Assembly: GCF_041928815.1 (NCBI RefSeq)
Contig: NZ_JBHFEI010000017.1
Span: 1 to 64,000 of the forward strand
Length of the DNA: 64,000 bases
Direction: 5' to 3'
DNA from: JBHFEI01 sp041928815
GTDB taxonomy: Bacteria > Pseudomonadota > Alphaproteobacteria > Rhizobiales > Rhizobiaceae
Position numbers and translations under genes: made by a program. Positions within the stretch are counted from its first letter, which is position 1. Every line of letters begins with the position of its first letter. A model generated the notes under the pieces. That model saw only the letters and a program-made list of their open reading frames with translations. It made no database searches and was not told where the DNA came from. Positions 52,340 through 63,490 of the stretch are shown in pieces.

Positions 52340-53059
52340 ATGGAACAGGATGCATTGGCCGCCGTGACGAGCGACGTGACGCTCTGGTCGCTCTTCATGG
52401 AGGCGGGCCTCGTCGTCAAGATCGTGATGATCGGCCTCATGGCCGCCTCGGTCTGGACCTGGGCGATCGTGGTCGACAAGACGCTGGCCTTCGGCCGTGC
52501 GCGCCGCCAGTTCGACGCCTTCGAGCAGGTGTTCTGGTCCGGCCAGTCGCTCGAGGAGCTCTACAGGACGCTGTCGGACCGCTCGCCGTCGGGCATGGGT
52601 GCCATTTTCGTCGCGGCGATGCGCGAGTGGAAGAAATCCTTCGAGCGCGGCGCCCGCTCGCCGATCGGCCTGCAGATGCGCATCGACCGGGCGATGGACG
52701 TGACCCTGTCGCGCGAGGCGGAATCGCTCGAGGCCCGGCTCGGTTCTCTGGCGACGATCGGTTCGGCCGGACCCTTCGTCGGCCTGTTCGGCACTGTCGT
52801 CGGCATCATGACCTCGTTCCAGGCGATCGCCGGCTCGAAATCGACCAACCTCGCCGTCGTCGCGCCGGGCATCGCCGAGGCGCTGCTCGCCACCGCGATC
52901 GGCCTGCTCGCGGCCATTCCCGCCGTCATCGCCTACAACAAGTTCTCCGCCGATGCCGGCAAGCTCTCCGCCCGGATGGAAGGCTTCGCCGACGAATTTT
53001 CCGCCATCCTGTCGCGCCAGATCGACGAGAAGCTGCAGTCGCGCCAGGCGGCGCAGTGA
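52340..53059 (+). CDS. tolQ: Tol-Pal system proton-channel protein TolQ
   Basis: The 239-residue inner-membrane protein of the MotA/TolQ/ExbB family has three membrane segments: about residues 20-42, and two flanking the GPFVGLFGTVVGIMTSF and IGLLAAIPAVIAYN stretches. With TolR it uses the proton gradient to drive TolA during division. The start at 52340 (MEQDALAA) was preferred to a frame opening at 52277. Confidence 0.95.
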   Translation: MEQDALAAVTSDVTLWSLFMEAGLVVKIVMIGLMAASVWTWAIVVDKTLAFGRARRQFDAFEQVFWSGQSLEELYRTLSDRSPSGMGAIFVAAMREWKKSFERGARSPIGLQMRIDRAMDVTLSREAESLEARLGSLATIGSAGPFVGLFGTVVGIMTSFQAIAGSKSTNLAVVAPGIAEALLATAIGLLAAIPAVIAYNKFSADAGKLSARMEGFADEFSAILSRQIDEKLQSRQAAQ

Positions 53060-53091
53060 GCCGCGCGCGCACGTAACGACGGAGATCGACC

Positions 53092-53550
53092 ATGGGCATG
53101 TCAGCAGGCGGAGCAAAGGGCGGCAGCGGCGGACGGCGCCGGCGCGGCGGCGGCAGGCGCGGCGGGGTGATGAGCGAGATCAACGTCACGCCCTTCGTCG
53201 ACGTCATGCTGGTGCTCCTGATCATCTTCATGGTCGCGGCGCCGATGATGACGGTCGGCGTGCCGATCGACCTGCCGGAAACCCAGGCCAAGGCAATGAA
53301 TTCCGAGACGCAGCCGATCACCGTCTCGGTCAATCCGAGCGGCGGCATCTACATCCAGGAGACGGAGATCGCGCTCGACGAGATCGTGCCGAAGCTGCAG
53401 GCGATCGCCACGACGGGCTATGAGGAGCGCATCTACGTGCGCGGCGACACCAATGCCGACTACGGCACGGTGATGAAGGTCATGGCCCGGATTTCCGCGG
53501 CCGGATACAAGAACATCGGCCTGGTGACGCTCCAGGAAACGGACAACTGA
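53092..53550 (+). CDS. tolR: Tol-Pal system protein TolR
   Basis: The 152-residue ExbD/TolR-family protein has one membrane segment (about residues 36-58) with the proton-linked Asp in NVTPFVDVMLVLLI. The rest is periplasmic. The cytoplasmic N-terminus is unusually rich in Gly and Arg (residues 6-25). The tolQ stop is 32 bp upstream and tolA follows after 11 bp. Confidence 0.95.
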   Translation: MGMSAGGAKGGSGGRRRRGGGRRGGVMSEINVTPFVDVMLVLLIIFMVAAPMMTVGVPIDLPETQAKAMNSETQPITVSVNPSGGIYIQETEIALDEIVPKLQAIATTGYEERIYVRGDTNADYGTVMKVMARISAAGYKNIGLVTLQETDN

Positions 53551-53561
53551 CCGGATCGACG

Positions 53562-54785
53562 ATGAAAGGCAGTCTCGCCACATCCGCTGTCCTGCACGCC
53601 GCCGCGATCGCCTTCGCGCTGGTGTCGATCGGCAGCCCGGAAAAGTTCGAGGTGGCGGATGTCGAGGCGCTGCCGGTCGACATCGTTCCGGTCGAATCGA
53701 TCACCCAGACGCAGCAGGGCGTCAAGGACGCGCCGAAGGCGGAGCGATCGTCGCCGACACCGTCCGAGAAGCCGCAGACGCTGGAGAATGCGCAGAACGC
53801 CGGCGAGAACGAGATCGACCTGAAGACGCCGCCTAGGCCGCAAGCAAAGCCCGTGGAGCAGGAAACCGCGGCGGCGCCGGAAAAGACCGTGCAGCGGCCG
53901 CCGACGCCGGACCCGGTGCCGGAAGAGGTCAAGGAAGTGACGCCGGAGCCCGCGGCCGAGCCCGCGACCGAGGTCGCCGCCCTGCCGGAGCCGAAGGTCG
54001 ACGTGACGCCGATCGCCCGCCCCGAGGTCAAGCCGGAACCCGTGGTCGAGGCGAAGCCCGAAGCAAAACCCGAGGTGAAGCCCGAGCCCGTTCCCGAGGC
54101 GCAGCCGGAAGCAAAGCCGGAGCCGGCGCCCGAGCCGGTCGAACAGGCGAAGCCGGAGCCGCAGCCCGAAACGGCACCGGCCAAGCCCACGACCGAGGCG
54201 CAGCCGGAAACGCCGTCCGAGAGTGCGGCGCTGCCGAACACCGGGCCGGTGCCGGTCGCCAAGCCGAAGGCCGCCGCCCAGTCGCAGACGGCGAAGACGC
54301 CGGACCGGCGCAACGCCGAATCGCAGACGGCGCGCAAGTCCGCCTCCTCGTCGAAGGAGAGCGACTTCAACGCCGACGAGATCGCCACGCTGCTCAACAA
54401 GCAGGATGCCTCCGGCGGCGGCGCCAAGCGCTCGACGGAGACGGCCTCGCTCGGCACGAAGAAATCGACGGGCGGCAACCGGCTCAGCCAGAGCGAGATG
54501 GATGCGTTGCGCGGCCAGATCCAGCAGAACTGGTCGATCATCCCCGGCATGGCGGACGCGCAGGACGTGCGCATCACCGTGACGATCCAGCTCGATCCGT
54601 CCGGCGAGATCGTCGGCACGCCGAAGGTCGAGGCGACCGGCGGCTCGGAAAGCGCGCGCCGGGCGCTTGCCGGCGGCGCGCGCCGGGCGGTGCTGAAATC
54701 GGCGCCCTTCAAGGGACTGCCGGCCGACAAGTATGACTCCTGGAACGAAGTGGTCATCAATTTCGACCCGAGTTCCATGTACTGA
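53562..54785 (+). CDS. tolA: Tol-Pal system protein TolA
   Basis: The 407-residue protein has an N-terminal membrane anchor (about residues 7-24) and a long Pro/Glu/Lys/Ala-rich arm (about 50-250) with degenerate KPEP/KPEV repeats at 152-218. The C-terminal TolA/TonB-like domain (about 305-407) reaches Pal and TolB across the periplasm. The arm replaces the Ala/Lys helix seen in enteric TolA. Its frame is clean despite low complexity. Confidence 0.9.
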   Translation: MKGSLATSAVLHAAAIAFALVSIGSPEKFEVADVEALPVDIVPVESITQTQQGVKDAPKAERSSPTPSEKPQTLENAQNAGENEIDLKTPPRPQAKPVEQETAAAPEKTVQRPPTPDPVPEEVKEVTPEPAAEPATEVAALPEPKVDVTPIARPEVKPEPVVEAKPEAKPEVKPEPVPEAQPEAKPEPAPEPVEQAKPEPQPETAPAKPTTEAQPETPSESAALPNTGPVPVAKPKAAAQSQTAKTPDRRNAESQTARKSASSSKESDFNADEIATLLNKQDASGGGAKRSTETASLGTKKSTGGNRLSQSEMDALRGQIQQNWSIIPGMADAQDVRITVTIQLDPSGEIVGTPKVEATGGSESARRALAGGARRAVLKSAPFKGLPADKYDSWNEVVINFDPSSMY

Positions 54786-54814
54786 CCCAATGAAGGCTGA
54801 AAGGCTGATAGATC

Positions 54815-56119
54815 ATGTTTAACCGCATTCTTCTCCGCGTCCTGATCGTGCTGGCCGGCATCCTGCCGCTCGCGGCCGGCCCGGCCTCGGCGCGCGTCGA
54901 GATCGACATCACCAAGGGCAACATCGAGCCGCTGCCGATCGCCGTGACCGATTTCCTCCAGGGCGATCTCGGCAGGAAGATTTCGGACGTGGTCGCCGCC
55001 GACCTGCGCCGGTCCGGCCTGTTCGCGCCGATCGACCGGGCGGCCTTCATCGAGAAGATCTCCAACCCGGACGCGGCGCCGCGCTTCCAGGACTGGCGGG
55101 TGATCAACGCCCAGGCGCTCGTCACCGGCCGGGTGACGCAGGAGGCCGACGGGCGGCTGCGCGCCGAATTCCGCCTGTGGGACACGGCCGGCCAGTCGCA
55201 GATGACCGGCCAGCAGTTCTTCACCCAGCCGGAAAACTGGCGCCGCGTCGCCCACATCATTGCCGACGCGATCTACAAGGAGATCACCGGCGAGGACGGC
55301 TATTTCGACACCCGCGTCGTCTATGTCGCCGAGAGCGGGCCGAAGACCGCGCGCAAGCGCCAGCTCGCCATCATGGACCAGGACGGCTTCAACGCCCGCG
55401 CCATCACCAATTCGAACAGCATCGTGCTGACGCCGCGTTTCTCGCCGAGCCGCCAGGAAATCACCTACATGTCCTTCGAGGGCGAGGAGCCGCGCGTCTA
55501 CCTGCTCCAGCTCGAGACCGGGCAGCGCGAGGTCGTCGGCAACTTCCCCGGAATGACCTTTGCTCCCCGATTCTCGCCGGACGGCCAACGGGTGATCATG
55601 AGCCTGCAGCAGGACGGCAACGCCAACATCTACACGATGGACCTGCGTTCGCGCACGACGACGCGGCTGACCAACACGGCGGCGATCGACACCTCGCCCT
55701 CCTATTCGCCGGACGGCGCGCGCATCGTCTTCGAGAGCGACCGCGGCGGACGCCAGCAGCTCTACGTCATGGGCGCCGACGGCTCCGGCCAGAGCCGCAT
55801 CTCGTTCGGCGACGGCGCCTATTCGACGCCGGTCTGGTCACCGCGCGGCGATCTGATCGCCTTTACCAAGCAGTCGGGCGGCAAGTTCTCGATCGGCGTG
55901 ATGAAGCCGGACGGTTCGGGCGAGCGGATCCTGACCTCGGGCTTCCACAATGAGGGGCCGACCTGGGCGCCGAACGGCCGCGTGCTGATGTTCTTCCGGC
56001 AGAATGCCGGCGCGGGCGGCCCGCAGCTCTATTCGATCGACCTCACCGGCTACAACGAACAGTTGATCAAGACGCAGGGTTATGCGTCCGACCCGGCCTG
56101 GTCGCCGCTTCTCGAATAG
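54815..56119 (+). CDS. tolB: Tol-Pal system protein TolB
   Basis: The 434-residue periplasmic protein has a signal peptide (residues 1 to about 26, ending PASARVE), an N-terminal alpha/beta domain (about 30-160) and a six-bladed beta-propeller built of WD-like repeats such as RFSPDGQRVIMS, SYSPDGARIVFES and WSPRGDLIAFTKQ. It binds Pal and receives the TolA signal. Confidence 0.96.
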   Translation: MFNRILLRVLIVLAGILPLAAGPASARVEIDITKGNIEPLPIAVTDFLQGDLGRKISDVVAADLRRSGLFAPIDRAAFIEKISNPDAAPRFQDWRVINAQALVTGRVTQEADGRLRAEFRLWDTAGQSQMTGQQFFTQPENWRRVAHIIADAIYKEITGEDGYFDTRVVYVAESGPKTARKRQLAIMDQDGFNARAITNSNSIVLTPRFSPSRQEITYMSFEGEEPRVYLLQLETGQREVVGNFPGMTFAPRFSPDGQRVIMSLQQDGNANIYTMDLRSRTTTRLTNTAAIDTSPSYSPDGARIVFESDRGGRQQLYVMGADGSGQSRISFGDGAYSTPVWSPRGDLIAFTKQSGGKFSIGVMKPDGSGERILTSGFHNEGPTWAPNGRVLMFFRQNAGAGGPQLYSIDLTGYNEQLIKTQGYASDPAWSPLLE

Positions 56120-56255
56120 GGGCTGCCGGCGCCCCTCGCATGCTTTGCGGCAAATGTGGCAGGCCGCCGCTTTCTTGCCGCAAAGTGCTGTTCTAGCGGG
56201 ATTTAACGGGGCGTTCGGGTTTTTTTAACCATCGCTGTTGAATACCGGTTAACCG

Positions 56256-56284
56256 CTTGACGTTACTGTCTGGCAACCCTGATC
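56256..56284 (+). promoter_or_regulatory. Possible separate promoter for pal
   Basis: CTTGAC (56256-56261) followed after 17 bp by CTGATC is a good -35 with a weak -10 of the rhizobial type, 26 bp before the pal start. A 190-bp gap after tolB makes an internal promoter likely. Confidence 0.4.
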
Positions 56285-56309
56285 GAAGAGTTTTCAAGGA
56301 GACCGGCCC

Positions 56310-56843
56310 ATGAGCCGTTTCGTAAATCCGGCCGCCGGCCGCATGCAGAGCCTTGCACGCAATCCCGCCGTGATCGCCCTGTTCATGTCGCTGGCGCTGG
56401 CCGGCTGCGCGTCGAAGAAGAACCTGCCGAACAATGCCTCCGAACTCGGCCTCGGCGGGGCGGGCGCGGCGACGCCCGGCTCTCCGCAGGACTTCACCGT
56501 CAATGTCGGCGACCGCATCTTCTTCGACACCGACTCCTCCTCGATCCGCGCCGACGCCCAGGCGACGCTGACCCGCCAGGCCCAGTGGCTGCAGCGCTAT
56601 CCGAACTATGCGATCCGCGTCGAAGGCCATGCCGACGAGCGCGGGACGCGCGAATACAACCTTGCGCTCGGCGCGCGCCGCGCGGCCGCGACAAAGGAAT
56701 TCCTCGCCTCGCAAGGCGTGCCCGCCGGCCGGATGAAGACGATCTCCTACGGCAAGGAACGCCCCGTTGCCGTCTGCGACGACATCTCCTGCTGGTCGCA
56801 GAACCGCCGCGCCGTCACCGTCCTCGGTGGCGCCGGAATGTGA
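56310..56843 (+). CDS. pal: Peptidoglycan-associated lipoprotein Pal
   Basis: The 177-residue outer-membrane lipoprotein has a lipobox LALAGC with lipidated Cys33 and a C-terminal OmpA-like domain (about residues 65-175). That domain contains FFDTDSSSIRADA and the peptidoglycan-binding EGHADERGTREYNLALGARRA. It links outer membrane and cell wall and is the TolB/TolA target. A strong terminator follows. Confidence 0.97.
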   Translation: MSRFVNPAAGRMQSLARNPAVIALFMSLALAGCASKKNLPNNASELGLGGAGAATPGSPQDFTVNVGDRIFFDTDSSSIRADAQATLTRQAQWLQRYPNYAIRVEGHADERGTREYNLALGARRAAATKEFLASQGVPAGRMKTISYGKERPVAVCDDISCWSQNRRAVTVLGGAGM

Positions 56844-56870
56844 GACCCGGCCGAGGCCGGAGGTTTTTGG

Positions 56871-56900
56871 GGGCGGCCATCGGCCGCCCTCTTTGTTTTT
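56871..56900 (+). terminator. Rho-independent terminator of pal
   Basis: GGGCGGCC/GGCCGCCC with a 3-nt ATC loop is followed directly by TCTTTGTTTTT. It ends the tol-pal transcript and separates it from cpoB. Confidence 0.88.
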
Positions 56901-57076
56901 CATCACACTTTGGCCGAACTCGGTTGCTTTTTAACGCCTCATGGAAAAATGTGGTGGGCGACGCCGTGCCGGTCGGGGACCGGCCATGGCGAGACCCGCG
57001 TGGGGGGGCGGAAGGGGTTTCATCCTTTCGTCCGGCCCGTCCGCATGATTTCCATTGATCGAACAGGACGCACGAC

Positions 57077-58051
57077 ATGAAACAGTTTGCCGTGGCAGGG
57101 ATGATCGGGCTTTTCGCCCTCGCCGCGATCGGCCAGCCCGTATCGGCCATGCCGCTTTCCGGACTGGCGGAGGCGGGTGCCGCTCCTCTGCCCGTCGTCC
57201 GGGTGCAGGGAAGCGAGGCTGCCCGCGTGATGCAGCTCGAGGAGCAGATCCGCTCGCTGAACGGCCGGATCGAGGAGATGAGCTTCCAGCTTCTGCAGAT
57301 GCAGGAACAGATCCGCAAGTTCCAGGAAGACAACGAGTTCCGCTTCCAGGACTTGGAAAACGGACAGTCCGGGCAGACGAAGAAGAGCGGTGCGGTGACC
57401 ACCGCGCCCGCAACCGGGGACACGGCTTCCGCCGCCCCGGAAATCGCGGGCGACGACATGGCTGCGACGGCGGAGACGGCGCCGCTCTCCGGCCCGCCGG
57501 GCTCCGGCGAGGCGACGCTCGGCTCGATCATCTTCGACAATAACGGCAATCCGGTCGACGCTACTGAGACGCCGCCGGAACGGCAGGCAAGCCTCGGCAA
57601 CACGCTGCCCGGCGTCGACACCGGCGCGAGCCCGACGCCGCGCAACGACCGGCAGACGGCCTCCCTCGACAATCCCGAGGATCTCTACCAGGTCGGCTAT
57701 GCCCATGTGCTTGCGGGGGATTACAGCCAGGCGGAACAGGAGTTCCGCGACTATCTCGATGTCTATCCGAACGGCCCGAAGGCGGCGGATGCCAGTTTCT
57801 GGATGGGCGAGGCGCAGTTTTCCCAGGGCAAGTTCAACGATGCGGCGAAGACCTTCCTGAACGCGCACCAGGCGCACGCGTCCTCGCCGAAGGCGCCGGA
57901 GATGCTGCTGAAGCTCGGCATGTCGCTCGCAGCCCTCGACAACAGGGAAACGGCCTGCGCCACCCTGCGCGAGGTCTCCAAGCGCTATCCGCAGGCCTCC
58001 TCCGCCGTGCGCGCCAAGGCGACGAGCGAGCAGAAGCGCCTTTCATGCTGA
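57077..58051 (+). CDS. cpoB: Cell division coordinator CpoB (YbgF)
   Basis: The 324-residue periplasmic protein has a signal peptide (residues 1 to about 24), a coiled coil (about 48-95, QLEEQIRSLNGRIEEMSF) and a linker. A C-terminal TPR domain (about 195-320) contains YQVGYAHVLAGDYSQAEQEF and FWMGEAQFSQGKFNDAA. CpoB ties PBP1B activity to Tol-driven constriction. It has its own unit after the pal terminator. Confidence 0.93.
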   Translation: MKQFAVAGMIGLFALAAIGQPVSAMPLSGLAEAGAAPLPVVRVQGSEAARVMQLEEQIRSLNGRIEEMSFQLLQMQEQIRKFQEDNEFRFQDLENGQSGQTKKSGAVTTAPATGDTASAAPEIAGDDMAATAETAPLSGPPGSGEATLGSIIFDNNGNPVDATETPPERQASLGNTLPGVDTGASPTPRNDRQTASLDNPEDLYQVGYAHVLAGDYSQAEQEFRDYLDVYPNGPKAADASFWMGEAQFSQGKFNDAAKTFLNAHQAHASSPKAPEMLLKLGMSLAALDNRETACATLREVSKRYPQASSAVRAKATSEQKRLSC

Positions 58052-58130
58052 GGCAGAGGCCATCCGACCGATCCCGCCTTGAGGCGCCGCCGGCCTGCGG
58101 GCCCCGGTCCCATCGGCGCGGACCGGTCCG

Positions 58131-59513
58131 GTGGCCTCTGCCGGCGTGACCCGGGCCGTCTTCCCGAACGCCGACGCCCCGGTCCGCCTTGCCGGTGACT
58201 GGTTCGGCCGGTTCGAGCGCAAAGGTCCGGTCGTCGTCGCCGTTTCGGGCGGCAGCGATTCGACGGCGGCCCTCGTGGCGCTCCACCGGGCTCTCCCCCC
58301 GGCCGGCGGGCGGCCTGGTTTCTCCCTTCTTGCCTGCACCGTCGACCATGGCCTGCGGGCGGAATCGGCGGAGGAGGCGGCTGCGGTCGGCCGCCTCTGC
58401 CGGACGCTCGGCATCGTCCATGTGATCCGCCGCTGGGACGGCGCAAAACCGGCGAGCGGTCTGCAGGCGGCGGCGCGCGAGGCCCGCTACCGGCTGCTCG
58501 CGGATGTGGCTAAGAGCGCCGGCGCCGTGGCGATCGTCACCGGGCATACGCGCGAGGACCAGGCCGAGACGATCGCCATGCGCGCGGCGCGGATGCCCGG
58601 ACAGGCGGTCGGCCTCGCCGGCATGGCCGAGGCGGTGCTTCTCCACCGCCGCTTCTGGCTGCTGCGGCCGTTCCTCGCCTGTCGACGGGAGGAGCTGCGC
58701 TTCTTTCTTCGCCATGAGGGCATCGGCTGGTTCGATGATCCCGCGAACCGGAACATCGGTTATGAGCGGGTCCGCTGGCGCGCGCGCGCCGTCGACGAGG
58801 GGATTGTCGCAGGCACGGCGACGCAGCAGGCGCTGCGGCGCGGGATGGCGGCGGAGGCGGCGGAACGGATCGCCCGGCATGTCCGGGTCCACGAAAACCT
58901 GGTCGCGGAAGTCGCGCCGCCGCTCGTGGCGGAGATGGCGGCGGGGCCTGCCGCGCGGCGGGCGGTGTTCACGCTGTCGGCGGTGCTCGGCGGCCGCCGG
59001 CATCCGCCCTCGTCCGACACCATGACGCGCCTGCTCGCCGTTCTGTCGTCTGGCGAACCCGGGCGGGTCACCGCGGGACGGACGGTGTTCGACCGCCGCC
59101 GCGACGCGCTTTACCTCTATCGCGAGGCGCGCGACCTGCCCGGGCAACCGGACGGGGAGGGGCTCTGGGACGGGCGTTTCCGCCTTCCGGCGTCACCGGG
59201 CGGTGAAAGCCTGCGCCCGGCTTGCGATCCGGCGCCGTTCGCTGGACGGCTGGTCGCGTCCGGCGTGCCGCAGGGGGTCGCCCGCCGTGCGGCGGTCGCG
59301 GCGCCCGAGGTGGTCTGCGCGTCGGGAGAGGCGGTCTCGCTCCTGCGACAATTGGCGCCCGCTACCCCGTCCGCGGCGATGATCGAACCGGTGATCGCGC
59401 CCTATGACACCTTTCTGCCGTGTTTCGACCTGACGATGGCGGATGAAATCGCCCGGCTTTTCCGCCTGCCGCCCTATCCTCGGTCGCCCCTCGGCGGCGA
59501 GAATGTGCTATAG
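58131..59513 (+). CDS. tilS: tRNA(Ile)-lysidine synthetase TilS
   Basis: The 460-residue ATP-pyrophosphatase has the PP-loop SGGSDSTAAL near residues 39-48 and the following VDHGLRAESAEEA. It modifies C34 of tRNA-Ile(CAU) to lysidine, allowing AUA reading. A C-terminal half of about 250 residues binds tRNA. No ATG lies before the P-loop; GTG 58131 is the furthest upstream start and GTG 58146 is possible. No clear ribosome-binding site is visible for either. Confidence 0.92.
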   Translation: MASAGVTRAVFPNADAPVRLAGDWFGRFERKGPVVVAVSGGSDSTAALVALHRALPPAGGRPGFSLLACTVDHGLRAESAEEAAAVGRLCRTLGIVHVIRRWDGAKPASGLQAAAREARYRLLADVAKSAGAVAIVTGHTREDQAETIAMRAARMPGQAVGLAGMAEAVLLHRRFWLLRPFLACRREELRFFLRHEGIGWFDDPANRNIGYERVRWRARAVDEGIVAGTATQQALRRGMAAEAAERIARHVRVHENLVAEVAPPLVAEMAAGPAARRAVFTLSAVLGGRRHPPSSDTMTRLLAVLSSGEPGRVTAGRTVFDRRRDALYLYREARDLPGQPDGEGLWDGRFRLPASPGGESLRPACDPAPFAGRLVASGVPQGVARRAAVAAPEVVCASGEAVSLLRQLAPATPSAAMIEPVIAPYDTFLPCFDLTMADEIARLFRLPPYPRSPLGGENVL

Positions 59514-59535
59514 ACGACGGGAGGGGCTGCTTCGC

Positions 59536-59564
59536 CTTGGCAATTGCCGGCGCCGGTCCTATGT
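59536..59564 (+). promoter_or_regulatory. Promoter of ftsH
   Basis: CTTGGC (59536-59541) and CTATGT (59559-59564), exactly 17 bp apart, match the rhizobial housekeeping consensus CTTGAC-N17-CTATAT with one mismatch in each box. The start codon is about 50 bp after the expected start site. Confidence 0.6.
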
Positions 59565-59622
59565 TAGTGACATCATAATCCAGCCTCAGCTTTCTGCGGT
59601 GTGACAGGTTCCGGGGAGTTCG

Positions 59623-61566
<1,944 letters not shown>

Positions 61567-61600
61567 CGCGCAAGGTCGAGCGCCACGCTTTGGAAGTCAC

Positions 61601-61640
61601 GAAGGGCCGCCGGGGAGGATTTCCCGGCGGCCCTTCTTGT
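61601..61640 (+). terminator. Rho-independent terminator of ftsH
   Basis: A perfect 14-bp stem, GAAGGGCCGCCGGG/CCCGGCGGCCCTTC with an 8-nt loop, is followed by TTGTTG. It lies 34 bp past the ftsH stop. The remaining 250 bp to glmM hold no gene I can see. Confidence 0.85.
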
Positions 61641-61888
61641 TGCCCTGCTGTAATCGGCACCGCGCATTCGCCGCATTTCGGTAACGGGATGTAATGATTT
61701 CTGATGATAGGCTCCCTGCCACCGCTTTTGGTATTGTGGCATGACGGTGCGCAGCCGGTTCGAGGTCGTATGCCGGAGGCCGAGACAGCCTTGCGAAAGC
61801 GCGATGCCCGATGATGGCGCATGTCACGCCACGCGGGGCTGCGCGGCCTTCATGGCACCGGCCGGGGCCGCTTGAGACAGGAGTTCAG

Positions 61889-63241
61889 ATGAAGCGCAAA
61901 TATTTCGGCACCGACGGTATCCGCGGCCAGTCCAACGTCTTCCCGATGACGCCCGACCTCGCCATGCGCGTCGGCATCGCCGTCGGCACGATCTTCCGCC
62001 GTGGCCGGCACCGTCACCGCGTCGTCATCGGCAAGGACACACGGCTCTCGGGCTACATGCTGGAAAACGCGCTGGTCGCCGGATTCACCGCGGCCGGCGT
62101 CGACGCCTTCGTCCTCGGGCCGATCCCGACGCCCGCCGTCGCCATGCTGACCCGCTCGCTGCGCGCCGATATCGGCGTGATGATCTCGGCCTCGCACAAT
62201 CCGTTCGAGGACAATGGCATCAAGCTGTTCGGGCCCGACGGCTACAAGCTCTCCGACGATCTCGAGGCCCAGATCGAGGAGCTGATCGAGCAGGATCTCT
62301 CCGGCCAGCTCGCCGGATCGCGCGATATTGGCCGGGCGAAGCGCATCGACGGCGTGCATGACCGTTATATCGAGCATGCGAAGCGCACCCTGACGCGCGA
62401 TGCGAGCCTCAAGGGTCTGCGTGTCGCCATCGACTGCGCCAATGGCGCCGCCTACCGCGTGGCGCCCGAGGCGCTCTGGGAGCTCGGCGCCGACGTCGTC
62501 GCGATCGGCAACGAGCCGAACGGCCAGAACATCAATCTCGACTGCGGCTCGACCCACCCTCAGGCGCTGGCGAAGAAGGTGCACGAGGTGCGCGCCGACA
62601 TCGGCATCGCACTCGACGGCGATGCCGACCGCGTCGTCATCGTCGACGAGACCGGCGCGATCGTCGACGGCGACCAGTTGATGGCGGTCATCGCCGACAG
62701 CCTCGTCGCCGAAGGCAATCTTCGCGGCGGCGGCATCGTCGCCACCGTCATGTCCAATCTCGGCCTCGAACGCTATCTCGGCGCGCGCGGCCTCGCCCTG
62801 CATCGCACCAAGGTCGGCGACCGCTATGTCGTCGAGAAGATGCGCCAGGGCGATTTCAATCTCGGCGGCGAGCAGTCCGGCCACATCGTTCTCTCCGATT
62901 TCGGCACGACCGGAGACGGCCTCGTTGCCGCGCTTCAGGTCCTCGCCGCGGTCAAGCGGCAGGGCAAGCCGGTGAGCGAGGTCTGCCACCGTTTCGATCC
63001 CGTGCCGCAGATCCTGAAGAATGTGCGCATCGCTTCCGGCAAGCCGCTGGAGGATTCCGCCGTGCTGCAGGCGATCGCCGATGCGGAGGCCGAGATCCGC
63101 AAGAGCGGCCGCATTCTCATCCGCCCCTCCGGCACCGAACCCCTGATCCGCGTCATGGCGGAAGGCGACGACCGTGGCCAGGTCGAGCGCATCGTCAACG
63201 ATCTCGTCAGCGTCATCGGCGGCTATCGCAGCGCCGCCTGA
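61889..63241 (+). CDS. glmM: Phosphoglucosamine mutase GlmM
   Basis: The 450-residue enzyme converts glucosamine-6-phosphate to glucosamine-1-phosphate for UDP-GlcNAc synthesis. The phosphoserine loop is SASHNP with catalytic Ser102. The metal loop is DGDADR, the sugar-binding loop GGEQSGH and the phosphate-binding loop RPSGTEPLIRV. AGGAG precedes the ATG. It supplies the substrate chain leading to MurA, encoded at the other end of the window. Confidence 0.97.
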   Translation: MKRKYFGTDGIRGQSNVFPMTPDLAMRVGIAVGTIFRRGRHRHRVVIGKDTRLSGYMLENALVAGFTAAGVDAFVLGPIPTPAVAMLTRSLRADIGVMISASHNPFEDNGIKLFGPDGYKLSDDLEAQIEELIEQDLSGQLAGSRDIGRAKRIDGVHDRYIEHAKRTLTRDASLKGLRVAIDCANGAAYRVAPEALWELGADVVAIGNEPNGQNINLDCGSTHPQALAKKVHEVRADIGIALDGDADRVVIVDETGAIVDGDQLMAVIADSLVAEGNLRGGGIVATVMSNLGLERYLGARGLALHRTKVGDRYVVEKMRQGDFNLGGEQSGHIVLSDFGTTGDGLVAALQVLAAVKRQGKPVSEVCHRFDPVPQILKNVRIASGKPLEDSAVLQAIADAEAEIRKSGRILIRPSGTEPLIRVMAEGDDRGQVERIVNDLVSVIGGYRSAA

Positions 63242-63265
63242 CGAGGCTCTTCCTCAGACCTGCTC

Positions 63266-63301
63266 CGGGCGCCGGCGACCTTCGAGGGTTTCCGGCGCCC
63301 G
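63266..63301 (+). terminator. Hairpin after glmM
   Basis: CGGGCGCCGG and CCGGCGCCCG form a 10-bp stem with a 16-nt loop 25 bp after the stop. No T-run follows, so termination is likely but not certain. Confidence 0.45.
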
Positions 63302-63490
63302 ATCCGTTCGAAGAAGAGATAAACAGGAAGATAAGGCCCATCCCTATACAGCCGGCCGCCGCGCTGCATCTGGTGACGTGGTAAATCTTTACAGTTAATC
63401 GCACCTTAACCTTTCCGCTTCATTATCCATGCCAGACAGATGCCGCGCGACCCTGTCGGTGGCCCGGCTTGAGACGTATGGAGTGATGCC

